Shown here: in pieces, positions 28,651-37,478 of the stretch
How positions within the stretch are numbered: position 1 is the first letter of the stretch
Layout of the letters: every line of letters starts with the position of its first letter
Origin: Leptospira bourretii
Lineage (GTDB): Bacteria; Spirochaetota; Leptospiria; Leptospirales; Leptospiraceae
Direction of reading: 5' to 3'
DNA: 64,000 bases
Assembly (NCBI RefSeq): GCF_004770145.1
Contig: NZ_RQFW01000005.1
Span: forward strand, 620,001 to 684,000
Notes under the pieces: model-generated
Database searches by the model: none
Seen by the model: only the letters and a program-made list of their open reading frames with translations
Told to the model about the DNA's origin: nothing
Made by a program: the position numbers and the translations under genes

Positions 28651-31194
28651 TTATTTGATTTCCTTTAAGACCGTCTTCGTGGGCATTCGAAAGAAACTAA
28701 ATAGTCCTAACGTATACAAACTTACCGTCACCAAACAAATTCCCAAAAACACAAACATCAATTGTCCGTAAGGATAAACACTTCTTAGTTCTAAAACCGA
28801 ACGGTTGAGAACCTCGTTGGAAACAATGGAATAAACAAGTCCCAGTAAAAACGAAATCACAGAAACCAGTAGTGCTTCTCGTAAAAAATGTTTTACCATA
28901 AAACGGCTGTTCGCACCAATCACTCGTAACAAAGCAAATTCCCGTTTTCTTTCCGATTGGCTCGCATACAAGGTTGTAAATACCAGAACAAAGGATGCAG
29001 CTAAGATAAAAGCAGTCATCAGAGCCATCATCTGTGTCACCTTTTCCAAAATTCCCATAAATGCTTGGATGGTTTTTTCCGTATCAATCACGGTGATATT
29101 GGGAAATCGGTTCACAATGACCTTTTGTAATTGGTATCTGTCTTCACTAGAATCAATGAGTAAGGAAACGATATAAAACCGAGGAGCCTTCTCCAAAATT
29201 CCTTTGGAAAATAAAACTACAAAGTTTGGTTTCATATCAGCCCAGTTCACCGAACGAAGGTTCGAAATTTTTCCAGAAACTTCACGGCCTTGGACATTGA
29301 AAGTCAGCTCATCACCCACTCCCGCCTGCAAATACCCAGCAAAATCACGTTCTACGGAGATTTCATTGCGCCTCGATTCGTCCCACCAGGAACCTTTGGT
29401 CACCTCTTCTGTATCATACAACTCATCTCGGTAGGATAAAAAGTATTCCCGAGTTCTTGCGGTGGCGCGCCAATTGCGATCCATAGCGTTTTTGATGGTA
29501 TCTTCTTTTTTAATGGGTTCTCCATTGACCTTGGAAAGCCTTGCTCCAATGACAGGAGCTAAGTATTGTTTTTCCACAGGAAAAGCTTTAACTGCAGTTA
29601 GGAGATCATCCTTTTGTGTCTCTCGGATGTCCAAAAGGAACATATTGGGCCTACGTTCAATCTCACGAGCGCCACTCAGTTCCAGTAAACTCTCTTGTAA
29701 AATGAGTGATAAGGTGAGGATAAACAGTGCAGATCCAAGTCCAATGATCGAAAGTCGTAAAGCTCCTGATTTACGTGTGACTTTTTTTGTCACGAGGCTC
29801 CATTCTTTGGATAACCATCCCCATTTAGAAATTTTTGTGATGAGAAGCCCAAACAAAATGTACAATCCGTACACAAGAACAGGTAAGGTTAATAGAACCA
29901 ATGTAAACAAAATTCCTTTAAAGATACTTTCTGTTTCGAGCACGGCTAGACTGGTAAACAAAAGATAAATCAAAAGGAAAGATCCAAATTGCCATTTGGA
30001 TGTGGAAAGTTTTCCACTGGTTTGTGATTCCACTTCTTTTAATGCTGCCAAAGGTTTTACCGATCTTGTTTCTAATACAAGGGGAATAGAGATAAGAAGT
30101 GGCAACACCACTCCAAGCACCACACTCCATAAAAGAGAAGAGAAAGAAAGGCCAAAGGCAATTCCAGTTTCGACTGACATCAGACCACTGATATCAGGTA
30201 AGATGGACTGGATCCCATAGCCAAGGACAAGCCCAAGAGTGGTTCCAAGTATTGATAAAATGAATATTTCAGCAAAAACCAAAAGTAAAATCACATTCGG
30301 TTTGGCACCAAGACACATTAAGATCGCAATTTCATTTCGTTTTTCGAGTAACCGAGTCCTCACGGCTGTATAAACAGAAATGGCTCCTAAAAAAAAGCCA
30401 GCAAGGGCGAGGAGTGCCATATAATCAAAAGTGTTTTTGATAAACTGTTGGGATCCCGAATTGACTTCTGTATTGTGATAGATGGTTAAATCTTCTTTGA
30501 TGAGTGCTTCAAACTCTTTGTCCTTCCAACCCAAACTGTCTACAGTTTCCGGAAATTTGGCATAAATGGTATAACGAATGCGACTTCCTCGTTGGACAAG
30601 CCCTGTCCTGTTTGCTGTATCTCTCAAAATGATGGATCCTGGAGCCGATCCCACAAAGGAACCGACAGCACCTGGTTCTTTTACCACAACACCAGCTAAC
30701 ACAAGTAAACTATCACCCAAACGAACACGGTCTCCAAGTTTTAGTTTGAGATTTTCCACGAGAGATTTATCGAGAAGAACTTGGCTTGGTTTTAAATTAC
30801 GATACGCGGACTCCGGTTCGGTTTTCATTTCCCCGTAAAAAGGGTAATTGGTTTCCACCGCCTTGATGAAACTAAGGGAGTTTTCTTCCCCCGATTCATT
30901 GGAAATCATGGATAAAAACTGGATGGAAGCACTGGTCTCTGAACCCTTGGGAAGACTTGTTTCGACCAATTTTTCTGCTGTTTTTGTGATTTCTTGGGGG
31001 GATTGGAGGGCGATATCGGCCCCCATAATCGATTTTGCTTCTTTTTTGATGGCATTTGCCGTATTGTCTTTATAGGAATGGATTCCAATCACAGAACCCA
31101 CACCGAGGGTAATGGAAACTACAATGAGTACAGAATACCGAAACCGAGAAAAAAGCTCACGTTTTAAGTAAAAACGAAAAAGGGAAACTTTCAT
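28651..31194 (-). CDS. ABC transporter permease with two FtsX domains
   Basis: An 847-residue membrane protein with one N-terminal helix, a periplasmic domain, and two sets of FtsX-type helices (about residues 255-380 and 720-845), i.e. the ten-helix plan of YbbP-like permeases. It pairs with the ATPase encoded directly upstream (four-base ATGA overlap). The MacB/LolCDE superfamily exports lipoproteins, peptides or lipids, or works by mechanical transmission. The N-terminus LFRFYLKRELFSRFRYSVLIV is typical. The substrate is unknown. Confidence 0.88.
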   Translation of the reverse strand: MKVSLFRFYLKRELFSRFRYSVLIVVSITLGVGSVIGIHSYKDNTANAIKKEAKSIMGADIALQSPQEITKTAEKLVETSLPKGSETSASIQFLSMISNESGEENSLSFIKAVETNYPFYGEMKTEPESAYRNLKPSQVLLDKSLVENLKLKLGDRVRLGDSLLVLAGVVVKEPGAVGSFVGSAPGSIILRDTANRTGLVQRGSRIRYTIYAKFPETVDSLGWKDKEFEALIKEDLTIYHNTEVNSGSQQFIKNTFDYMALLALAGFFLGAISVYTAVRTRLLEKRNEIAILMCLGAKPNVILLLVFAEIFILSILGTTLGLVLGYGIQSILPDISGLMSVETGIAFGLSFSSLLWSVVLGVVLPLLISIPLVLETRSVKPLAALKEVESQTSGKLSTSKWQFGSFLLIYLLFTSLAVLETESIFKGILFTLVLLTLPVLVYGLYILFGLLITKISKWGWLSKEWSLVTKKVTRKSGALRLSIIGLGSALFILTLSLILQESLLELSGAREIERRPNMFLLDIRETQKDDLLTAVKAFPVEKQYLAPVIGARLSKVNGEPIKKEDTIKNAMDRNWRATARTREYFLSYRDELYDTEEVTKGSWWDESRRNEISVERDFAGYLQAGVGDELTFNVQGREVSGKISNLRSVNWADMKPNFVVLFSKGILEKAPRFYIVSLLIDSSEDRYQLQKVIVNRFPNITVIDTEKTIQAFMGILEKVTQMMALMTAFILAASFVLVFTTLYASQSERKREFALLRVIGANSRFMVKHFLREALLVSVISFLLGLVYSIVSNEVLNRSVLELRSVYPYGQLMFVFLGICLVTVSLYTLGLFSFFRMPTKTVLKEIK

Positions 31195-31967
31195 CTACTA
31201 ACCTTCTTAACAAGGCCAGTCGTTTTCTTTTGTTTGGTGGTCTTTTTTGAGGTCAGTTTTTTGGATGAATTCTTCTTTCCGTTATTTTTATTGCGAGAAT
31301 CCGAAATAATTTCCCCATCTTTCATCTCCAGAACACGATCTGCGAGTTTTGCTACATCAGGATCATGAGTGACCACAACTAATGTGGTGCCTTGTTCTTT
31401 GTTTCTGTACAACAAAAGATCTAAAACCGTTTTACTATTTTTAAAATCTAAATTGGCAGTTGGTTCATCTGCAAAAATTACTTTAGGATCGTTGACAAAA
31501 CTTCTTGCAATGGCGATTCTTTGTTCTTCTCCACCTGACAACTGTTTTGGGAAATGAGTGGCTCTGTGAGACATAGCAACAGATTCTAAAATTTTTTCTG
31601 ATTTTTTTAAAATCTCTGCCTCAGTCAGTGAAGATTTTAAGTACAATGGAATCCCTACATTCTCAATGGCATTGAGACCAGGGAGTAATTGGAAGTTTTG
31701 AAAGATAAAACCAATCTTGTCTGCACGTAAATCAGCTAAATTGGATTCATTTTCCTTGGTGAGATCGATTCCATCTAGTGCCACAACCCCTGTATCTGGT
31801 TTATCTAGACCGGCCGCTACACCAAGAAGTGTTGATTTACCAGATCCTGATGGGCCTATAATCGCTACAAATTCACCCGTTTCAATGCGAAATGAAATAT
31901 TTTTCAACACATCAATCGTTTCCGATTCATTGTGAAATGATTTGAACACATTTTTAAATTCCAACAC
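31191..31967 (-). CDS. ABC transporter ATP-binding protein (LolD/MacB-like)
   Basis: A 258-residue ATPase: GPSGSGKST (Walker A), FQNFQLLPGLNAIENVGIPL (Q-loop and following helix of the LolD/FtsE/MacB group), LSGGEEQRIAIARSF and VIFADEPTANLD, then VTHD. The start is a GTG at 31967. The last 35 residues form an unusual Lys/Ser/Thr-rich tail (KKNSSKKLTSKKTTKQKK) not needed for ATPase function, perhaps for membrane or nucleic-acid contact. It drives the permease encoded next. Confidence 0.92.
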   Translation of the reverse strand: MLEFKNVFKSFHNESETIDVLKNISFRIETGEFVAIIGPSGSGKSTLLGVAAGLDKPDTGVVALDGIDLTKENESNLADLRADKIGFIFQNFQLLPGLNAIENVGIPLYLKSSLTEAEILKKSEKILESVAMSHRATHFPKQLSGGEEQRIAIARSFVNDPKVIFADEPTANLDFKNSKTVLDLLLYRNKEQGTTLVVVTHDPDVAKLADRVLEMKDGEIISDSRNKNNGKKNSSKKLTSKKTTKQKKTTGLVKKVSR

Positions 31968-32267
31968 TAGGTTTTTCCCCCAAAGATTTTATCACCTAAC
32001 ACATAAGACATGACTAATAACGGGCATTTATCAGAAAAAATACCGCCTAACAACGATTTTTCAATTTTTTCCATAACAGTTATAATTTTTTTAATTTTCA
32101 TTTTCGTTCCAACTATATTGCACCGATTCGAAAAAATTCTGACAAATTTTTACTTATCTTTTTGAGCGTACATCCTAATTTTTTTTGACCCCAAAGGGCG
32201 GGTTTCATATAAAGTAACTTCATCGTAGTGTTTCCCCGACCCCTATTTTTAGGAATTTTGGGAAGTT
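31968..32267. other. Intergenic region between the ABC operon and the zinc-ribbon gene
   Basis: About 300 AT-rich bases with no credible gene. It must hold the divergent promoter of the ABC operon and the plus-strand promoter listed below. Runs of T (32065-32190) are dense; no large hairpin was found. Confidence 0.6.
32185..32213 (+). promoter_or_regulatory. Strong sigma-70-type promoter
   Basis: TTGACC (32185-32190) and TATAAA (32208-32213) are separated by exactly 17 bp, upstream of the gene at 32268. One mismatch in each hexamer; the best promoter match I saw in the window. The predicted transcript start is about 50 bases before the ATG. Confidence 0.7.
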
Positions 32268-32492
32268 ATGAACAGCACTGTCGATAAGCGGACTCATACA
32301 GGTAAATATAGAATGCTCGAATGCAATACAAAGATAAATACTGCAGACTTTATGAATGTGAAAATCAACAATCTTAAACCTTGTGCGGAATGCGGATCCG
32401 TCACGAACCTTTATCAATACAATCTCTGTAAAGTTTGTCTCTCCAAGAGTTTCAAAAAGCTTGTAAAAATCATCGACTCCGTGAGAAAGTAG
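32268..32492 (+). CDS. Small zinc-ribbon protein
   Basis: A 74-residue basic protein with CAEC (about 39-42) and CKVC (about 55-58), spaced to bind one zinc ion, and a Lys-rich C-terminus. A GGGAAG ribosome binding site precedes the ATG and a near-consensus promoter lies 54 bp upstream. Function unknown; zinc ribbons of this size bind nucleic acid or protein. leuS begins 28 bases after the stop, with a hairpin between. Confidence 0.7.
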   Translation: MNSTVDKRTHTGKYRMLECNTKINTADFMNVKINNLKPCAECGSVTNLYQYNLCKVCLSKSFKKLVKIIDSVRK

Positions 32493-32509
32493 AATTACTA
32501 CACTTTCTC
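32483..32509 (+). promoter_or_regulatory. Hairpin across the stop codon upstream of leuS
   Basis: GAGAAAG (32483-32489) pairs with CTTTCTC (32503-32509), with an inner TAG/CTA pairing across a small bulge. It includes the zinc-ribbon gene's TAG and ends 11 bases before the leuS ATG. No T run, so it is more likely a translation-level element than a terminator. Confidence 0.45.
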
Positions 32510-32520
32510 TACGTTAGTCG

Positions 32521-35124
32521 ATGAATTATCCATTCCAAGATATTGAACAAAAATGGCAAAAACACTGGGACGACCACCAGACCTTTCGCACAAACGCACA
32601 CTCAACCAAACCTAAATACTATTGTTTAGACATGTTTCCCTACCCAAGTGGCGCTGGCCTTCACGTAGGCCACCCTGAGGGATACACAGCTACCGACATC
32701 ATTTCTAGACTCAAACGAATGGAAGGATTTGAAGTCCTCCATCCTATGGGTTGGGACGCCTTTGGTCTACCTGCAGAACGATATGCGATGACGACTGGGG
32801 TCCACCCTCGCACCACAACAAAGAACAATATTGATACTTTCCGTCGCCAAATCAAAAGCCTTGGGCTTTCTTATGACTGGGAAAGAGAAATCTCCACCAC
32901 TCATCCCGACTATTACCGTTGGACCCAGTGGATTTTTTTGCAAATTTACAATTCCTACTTTGACAGAAAGTTAAACAAAGCACTCCCGATTGTTGAACTC
33001 ATCAAAACATTGGAAACCGAAGGATCAGTGTTTTTTGAAGGAAAGGAACTCCCAAAAGGAGTGCAGTTCTCTGCTGCTGATTGGAAGTCCAAATCCCGCA
33101 AAGAAAAAGAAGATATTTTATCTCATTTCCGATTGGTGTATGAAGCCAATATCCCCGTCAACTGGTGTGAGGCACTGGGAACCGTTCTTGCCAATGAAGA
33201 AGTGGAAGAATGGACCTCAAAAGGGTATTCTGTGGAAAGAAAACCCATGCGCCAATACATGATGCGGATCACTTCTTACGCCGAACGTTTGCTAAATGAT
33301 CTTTCTCTTTGTGAATGGCCCACTTCCACTTTGGAAATGCAAAGAAACTGGATCGGAAAATCCGAAGGATTGGAACTTAGTTTCCACGTTCCCCACTTAT
33401 CCAAAGACATCACTGTTTATACAACTAGACCTGATACGATTTTTGGTGCCACTTACCTTGTCCTTGCCCCAGAACATCCTTTAGTAAAAGAACTCACCAC
33501 TGCAGAACAAAAATCGGCAGTTGAAAAATACCAAAAAGATTGTTCTTTAAAAAGTGATTTAGAAAGAACCGAACTGAATAAAGATAAAACCGGAGTTTTT
33601 ACGGGATCTTATGCAAGTTTGCCTACGGATCCATCTATAAAAGTTCCCATTTATATTTCCGATTATGTTTTAATCTCCTATGGAACCGGAGCCATTATGG
33701 CCGTTCCTGCCCACGACCAAAGAGACTATGACTTTGCTGTGAAGTTCCAACTTCCGATCAAACAAGTGATCGATGGAAAAATGGAACCAAACCTTGCTTT
33801 TGATTCGAAAGACTCAGTTTGTATCAACTCTTCTTCCGCAGAAGTTAAGTTAGATGGTAAATCTTACAAAGATGCCTTCCAAATGATGACGACTTGGGCC
33901 GAAGGAAAAGGAATTGGTCGTAAAAAAATCCAATTCAAACTCAGAGATTGGTTATTTGCAAGACAAAGGTATTGGGGTGAACCCATTCCTCTCGTTCACT
34001 TTGCTGATGGAACTCCAAAAGCTCTCTCTGAATCAGAACTTCCTTTAGTTTTGCCTGACCTAGAAGAATTCAAACCTTCGGGAACGGGGGAATCTCCCCT
34101 TGCTTTAGCAAAAGATTGGCTTGTGTATACGGATCCAGTCACAGGTGAAGTAGGCAAAAGAGAAACCAATACCATGCCGCAGTGGGCTGGATCTTGTTAT
34201 TATTACTTAAGGTATATCGATCCTAGAAACAACGACAAACTCATTGATCCAGAACTTGAAAAAGCTTGGATGCCTGTCGAAGTTTATGTGGGTGGGGCAG
34301 AACACGCCGTGTTACACTTATTATACTCTAGATTTTGGCATAAAATCCTTTTTGACTTAGGCCATGTTTCTTCCCCAGAACCTTTCCAAAAGTTAGTCCA
34401 CCAAGGCCTCATTCTCGGGGAAGACAAAGGAAAAATGTCCAAGTCAAGAGGCAATGTTGTCAATCCAGATGATGTGGTTTCTGAATTTGGTGCTGACACA
34501 CTTCGCCTATTTGAAATGTTTATGGGTCCGTTTGAGATGTCCAAACCTTGGAGTAAAAACGGTGTGGATGGGGTCTTCCGATTTTTAAATCGAGTTTGGA
34601 GACTATTTCATTCTGGCGAAAACGAATCTTTCTTTGTAGAAGAGATTGAACCAAACGAAGCCGAACTGAAAACTCTCCATCGTACCATTAAAAAAGTAAA
34701 AGACGATATCGATAATTTCTCATTCAACACAGCTGTCTCTCAAATGATGATCTTCATCAATGAGTTCACAAGTAATCCAAGAAAACCAAAAAAAGTATTG
34801 GAACCTTTTGTTCTCGCACTCTCTCCTTTTGCTCCCCATTTAGCCGAAGAACTTTGGGCTAAACTCGGATACAAAGAATCCCTCGCCTACCATCCTTACC
34901 CAAAATGGGATGAGAAGTATTTGATTGATGCCAACATCACAATTGTGATTCAAGTGAATGGAAAGATGCGAGGGGAGTTCCTCGCACCGAGAGAGATAGA
35001 AGAAAAAGAAGTTTTGATTCTTGCCAAAGCAGTGGAAAAAGCAAAACCATTCTGGGAAGGCAAAGAAATCAAAAAAGAAATCTATGTGAAGGGAAAACTC
35101 GTCAATATCGTAGTGGTCGGTTAA
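32521..35124 (+). CDS. leuS: Leucyl-tRNA synthetase
   Basis: Class I synthetase charging tRNA-Leu, 867 residues. HIGH region: FPYPSGAGLHVGHPEGYTATD. The CP1 editing domain contains VYTTRPDTIFGATYLVLAPEH with the conserved threonine-rich motif. KMSKS box at about residue 640 (KMSKSRGNVVNPDDVV). Between the catalytic core and VNWCEALGTVLANEEV there is an extra segment of about 60 residues (around residues 150-215) not seen in E. coli or Bacillus LeuS. No ribosome binding site is obvious before the ATG; a hairpin sits there. Confidence 0.96.
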   Translation: MNYPFQDIEQKWQKHWDDHQTFRTNAHSTKPKYYCLDMFPYPSGAGLHVGHPEGYTATDIISRLKRMEGFEVLHPMGWDAFGLPAERYAMTTGVHPRTTTKNNIDTFRRQIKSLGLSYDWEREISTTHPDYYRWTQWIFLQIYNSYFDRKLNKALPIVELIKTLETEGSVFFEGKELPKGVQFSAADWKSKSRKEKEDILSHFRLVYEANIPVNWCEALGTVLANEEVEEWTSKGYSVERKPMRQYMMRITSYAERLLNDLSLCEWPTSTLEMQRNWIGKSEGLELSFHVPHLSKDITVYTTRPDTIFGATYLVLAPEHPLVKELTTAEQKSAVEKYQKDCSLKSDLERTELNKDKTGVFTGSYASLPTDPSIKVPIYISDYVLISYGTGAIMAVPAHDQRDYDFAVKFQLPIKQVIDGKMEPNLAFDSKDSVCINSSSAEVKLDGKSYKDAFQMMTTWAEGKGIGRKKIQFKLRDWLFARQRYWGEPIPLVHFADGTPKALSESELPLVLPDLEEFKPSGTGESPLALAKDWLVYTDPVTGEVGKRETNTMPQWAGSCYYYLRYIDPRNNDKLIDPELEKAWMPVEVYVGGAEHAVLHLLYSRFWHKILFDLGHVSSPEPFQKLVHQGLILGEDKGKMSKSRGNVVNPDDVVSEFGADTLRLFEMFMGPFEMSKPWSKNGVDGVFRFLNRVWRLFHSGENESFFVEEIEPNEAELKTLHRTIKKVKDDIDNFSFNTAVSQMMIFINEFTSNPRKPKKVLEPFVLALSPFAPHLAEELWAKLGYKESLAYHPYPKWDEKYLIDANITIVIQVNGKMRGEFLAPREIEEKEVLILAKAVEKAKPFWEGKEIKKEIYVKGKLVNIVVVG

Positions 35125-35205
35125 AAACCTATCAATAATTTCTTGCATTCAAACACTGATCCCTTCTAATATACGAATTCCGAATTAAATCCTTTGAGGT
35201 ATCTC

Positions 35206-35349
35206 ATGGTTCATTGTGGTATTCAATTTCGTTTGTCTTTTGTGTTTTTTTTCCTATTGTTTTCTTGTCATTCGAAATCAAATAACGATTCACGCACTTT
35301 CTTAGAGTGCCTATCTGTTATTAAATGCTTCAACTTCAAAAACATGTGA
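35206..35349 (+). pseudogene. 5' fragment of a broken lipoprotein gene (signal peptide)
   Basis: A 47-codon reading frame with a good ribosome site (GAGG, 35192-35196 region) and a lipoprotein signal peptide: RLSFVFFFLLFSCHSKSN, lipobox LFSC. It stops at a TGA at 35347. The next frame continues downstream (from 35306: SAYLLLNASTSKTCETSPES) straight into the propeller coding sequence at 35387, so a single-base change between 35306 and 35346 has probably split one gene in two. Confidence 0.6.
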
Positions 35350-35386
35350 AACTTCCCCCGAGTCATGTTCGCTCAGTAGTTTTACT

Positions 35387-36241
35387 TTGGCCCAAGCCAC
35401 AGAGGCGAATGTTTGGGCAGGGATTTTGTATGCTGCCAATCAATTTGTTGCTGTTTCACAAGATGGAACCAATCGAGTGATGACCTCTAACGATGGAATT
35501 ACTTGGACAGCAAGGTCAGCTTCTGAAGCAAACCAATGGCTCAGCGTTGCTTATGGTAACAATATTTACGTAGCAGTTGCAAATAGTGGAACAAATCGAA
35601 TCATGAGCTCCTCTGATGGCATCACTTGGACTGCACGCACTAGTCCAAGTAGTACTTTTGATTGGGTTACGTTTGGAAATGGAATCTTTGTTGCGGTCGC
35701 AAGTGGAGGAAGCTGGGCAACTTCAACGGATGGTATCACTTGGACAACGAGGTCCGCACCTGCTGCGAACGCTTGGCGAAGTGTCACTTATGGTAACAAT
35801 TTATTTGTAGCTGTCGCTGGCTCAGGTACAAATCAAGTTGCAACTTCCACTGACGGAATCAATTGGACGCTCCAAACATCGGCAGAACTTAACGACTGGC
35901 GCTCTGTCACTTATGGAAAAGGAAAATTTGTTGCGGTTGCTAGATCAGGTACAAATCGAGTGATGACATCAACTGATGGAATCAATTGGACTTCACATAC
36001 ATCATCAGAACAAAACGATTGGTATGAAGTCATGTATGGGAACGGAATGTATTTGGCAGCATCATTTACGGGTAACAATCGAATTATGACTTCCACCGAT
36101 GGAATTTCATGGACAGCCCAGAAAACAGCTGCTAACAATTCCTGGAAAGGTATCGCTTTTGGAAAAGATACTTGGGTCATCGTATCGATTGATGGGACTG
36201 GAACCAATCGCGTCCAATGGGCGAGCTGGAAAAAGAATTAA
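35387..36241 (+). CDS. Seven-repeat beta-propeller protein (probably the body of a frameshifted lipoprotein)
   Basis: A 284-residue coding region starting at a TTG without a ribosome site. It consists of seven tandem repeats of about 41 residues, each with a W.SV.YGN..FVAVA core followed by SGTNRVMTSTDGI.WT. Seven such units predict a closed seven-bladed propeller. The last repeat diverges (KGIAFGKDTWVIVSI). Upstream in-frame sequence lacks a start but joins, after a one-base shift, the lipoprotein signal at 35206. The intact protein would be a surface or periplasmic lipoprotein; ligand unknown. Confidence 0.75.
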   Translation: MAQATEANVWAGILYAANQFVAVSQDGTNRVMTSNDGITWTARSASEANQWLSVAYGNNIYVAVANSGTNRIMSSSDGITWTARTSPSSTFDWVTFGNGIFVAVASGGSWATSTDGITWTTRSAPAANAWRSVTYGNNLFVAVAGSGTNQVATSTDGINWTLQTSAELNDWRSVTYGKGKFVAVARSGTNRVMTSTDGINWTSHTSSEQNDWYEVMYGNGMYLAASFTGNNRIMTSTDGISWTAQKTAANNSWKGIAFGKDTWVIVSIDGTGTNRVQWASWKKN

Positions 36242-36253
36242 TACATCTTTGTA

Positions 36254-36284
36254 ATTCTTATCTTTCGAATCGGAAGATAAGAAT
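36254..36284. terminator. Hairpin between convergent genes
   Basis: Perfect 11-bp arms ATTCTTATCTT (36254-36264) and AAGATAAGAAT (36274-36284), nine-base loop, no T run. It lies 13 bases after the propeller gene's stop and may stop transcription from both sides. Confidence 0.5.
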
Positions 36285-36317
36285 TTGATCAGACTTTTTA
36301 TTAATTTCCATATTCTT

Positions 36318-37478
36318 TTACAAGATCACCATCACAAAAATCAAAACCCCAAAAAGTACAATCGTTACAAAAGCCCCCATTAACATAAACAAGTTGGCGC
36401 CAGAAGACTTTGAATCTTGGGCCTGAGCATTTCCAACTTTTTTCTTAGCACCTTGTGCCGCCGATCCTTTGTTAGTTCCACTGGTCATACCGGCTGGTTT
36501 CGGAATGGCTACTTTTACAGGATGTTCCTCCACAGAATGAAGCAAATATTGGTTTGGACCTTCCGCAAAGATATGATACTCTGTTTTGCTTCCTGCAATT
36601 CCTAAAAACTTTCCAACCACTGGTTCCTTCGAAATTTTTCCTTCTTCATCAATGAGTCCAAGGATTTGGGCATTGGTTAATCCTTCTGGAGTTTCCGTGG
36701 GAACTCGGAATAAAATTTCCATACCCTCAACCAAGTTATCAAATTCCACACCATTGATAGGAGATATCACCGTTTTCATATTCAATTCTTTAGGAAAAGA
36801 TGATCTGTATTGAGCAATTTGGCGTTCAAGGGAAGAAAGTTCACCTTTCGCTGGTTCGGTGGAGATACCAGGAATAGAAGCATCTTTAGCAGCTGCGGCT
36901 TCATCATCAGGTTTTGGAATCGGTAAAATCACACCTTTCATTGGGTTTTCATACCGAAACTTTGCGGTAGAAAGTTTGTCCACTTCTGCCTGGAGTTTTA
37001 TATTTCTCCCTTTTGTTGCCATAAGGATTGGATTTTCCAAAAGTTCAGAAATATGAGAAGGATCTTTTTTTTGCCAAAGTGGAAGAAGTTCTTCTAACTT
37101 CTCTTTGGTGAAGGCTCGGTGAACGGCACGACCAATGTTTTCGGAAATCGCAGGATCGTAACCTCCCGTTTTTCCAATATCACCCAAGTCGGTTGAGATT
37201 TGTACATGATCGGCAAAGGTTCGAATCCTTCGAAACGTGGGAGAGGTTCCTACAACAGCGTATAGTTCCATGATATGTTTTCGAATGGAGGACACTAGAA
37301 TGAGAACCATTCCGTTCAAACTGTCCAAGTCGATTTTTACTTTTACAAGATATCCATCTGTAATTTTACCTTGTAAAACTTCTTTGGCTTGTTCATCCGT
37401 AAACACGGCTTCTCTGGTCAGACCAATCAGGTCTGCTTGTCTTTTGAGTTGGTCTGCTTTTGAGTTTAATTCGGACAT
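36318..37478 (-). CDS. Tail-anchored protein of unknown function
   Basis: A 386-residue protein with a soluble N-terminal part (about 1-350) and a single C-terminal membrane helix (NLFMLMGAFVTIVLFGVLIF) with no signal peptide, so it is probably tail-anchored facing the cytoplasm. The N-terminal domain starts with a coiled-coil-like helix (LNSKADQLKRQADLIGLTRE) and contains ISENIGRAVHRAFTKEKLEELL. A Lys/Gly/Ser-rich linker precedes the helix. No family recognised. Its ATG overlaps the stop of the HATPase gene (TAATG), indicating a functional pair. Confidence 0.75.
   Translation of the reverse strand: MSELNSKADQLKRQADLIGLTREAVFTDEQAKEVLQGKITDGYLVKVKIDLDSLNGMVLILVSSIRKHIMELYAVVGTSPTFRRIRTFADHVQISTDLGDIGKTGGYDPAISENIGRAVHRAFTKEKLEELLPLWQKKDPSHISELLENPILMATKGRNIKLQAEVDKLSTAKFRYENPMKGVILPIPKPDDEAAAAKDASIPGISTEPAKGELSSLERQIAQYRSSFPKELNMKTVISPINGVEFDNLVEGMEILFRVPTETPEGLTNAQILGLIDEEGKISKEPVVGKFLGIAGSKTEYHIFAEGPNQYLLHSVEEHPVKVAIPKPAGMTSGTNKGSAAQGAKKKVGNAQAQDSKSSGANLFMLMGAFVTIVLFGVLIFVMVIL

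Noticed and set aside
35387..36241. Short sequence repeats as a CRISPR array
   Set aside because: The repeats are about 123 bp, in frame and coding for propeller blades, with no spacers.
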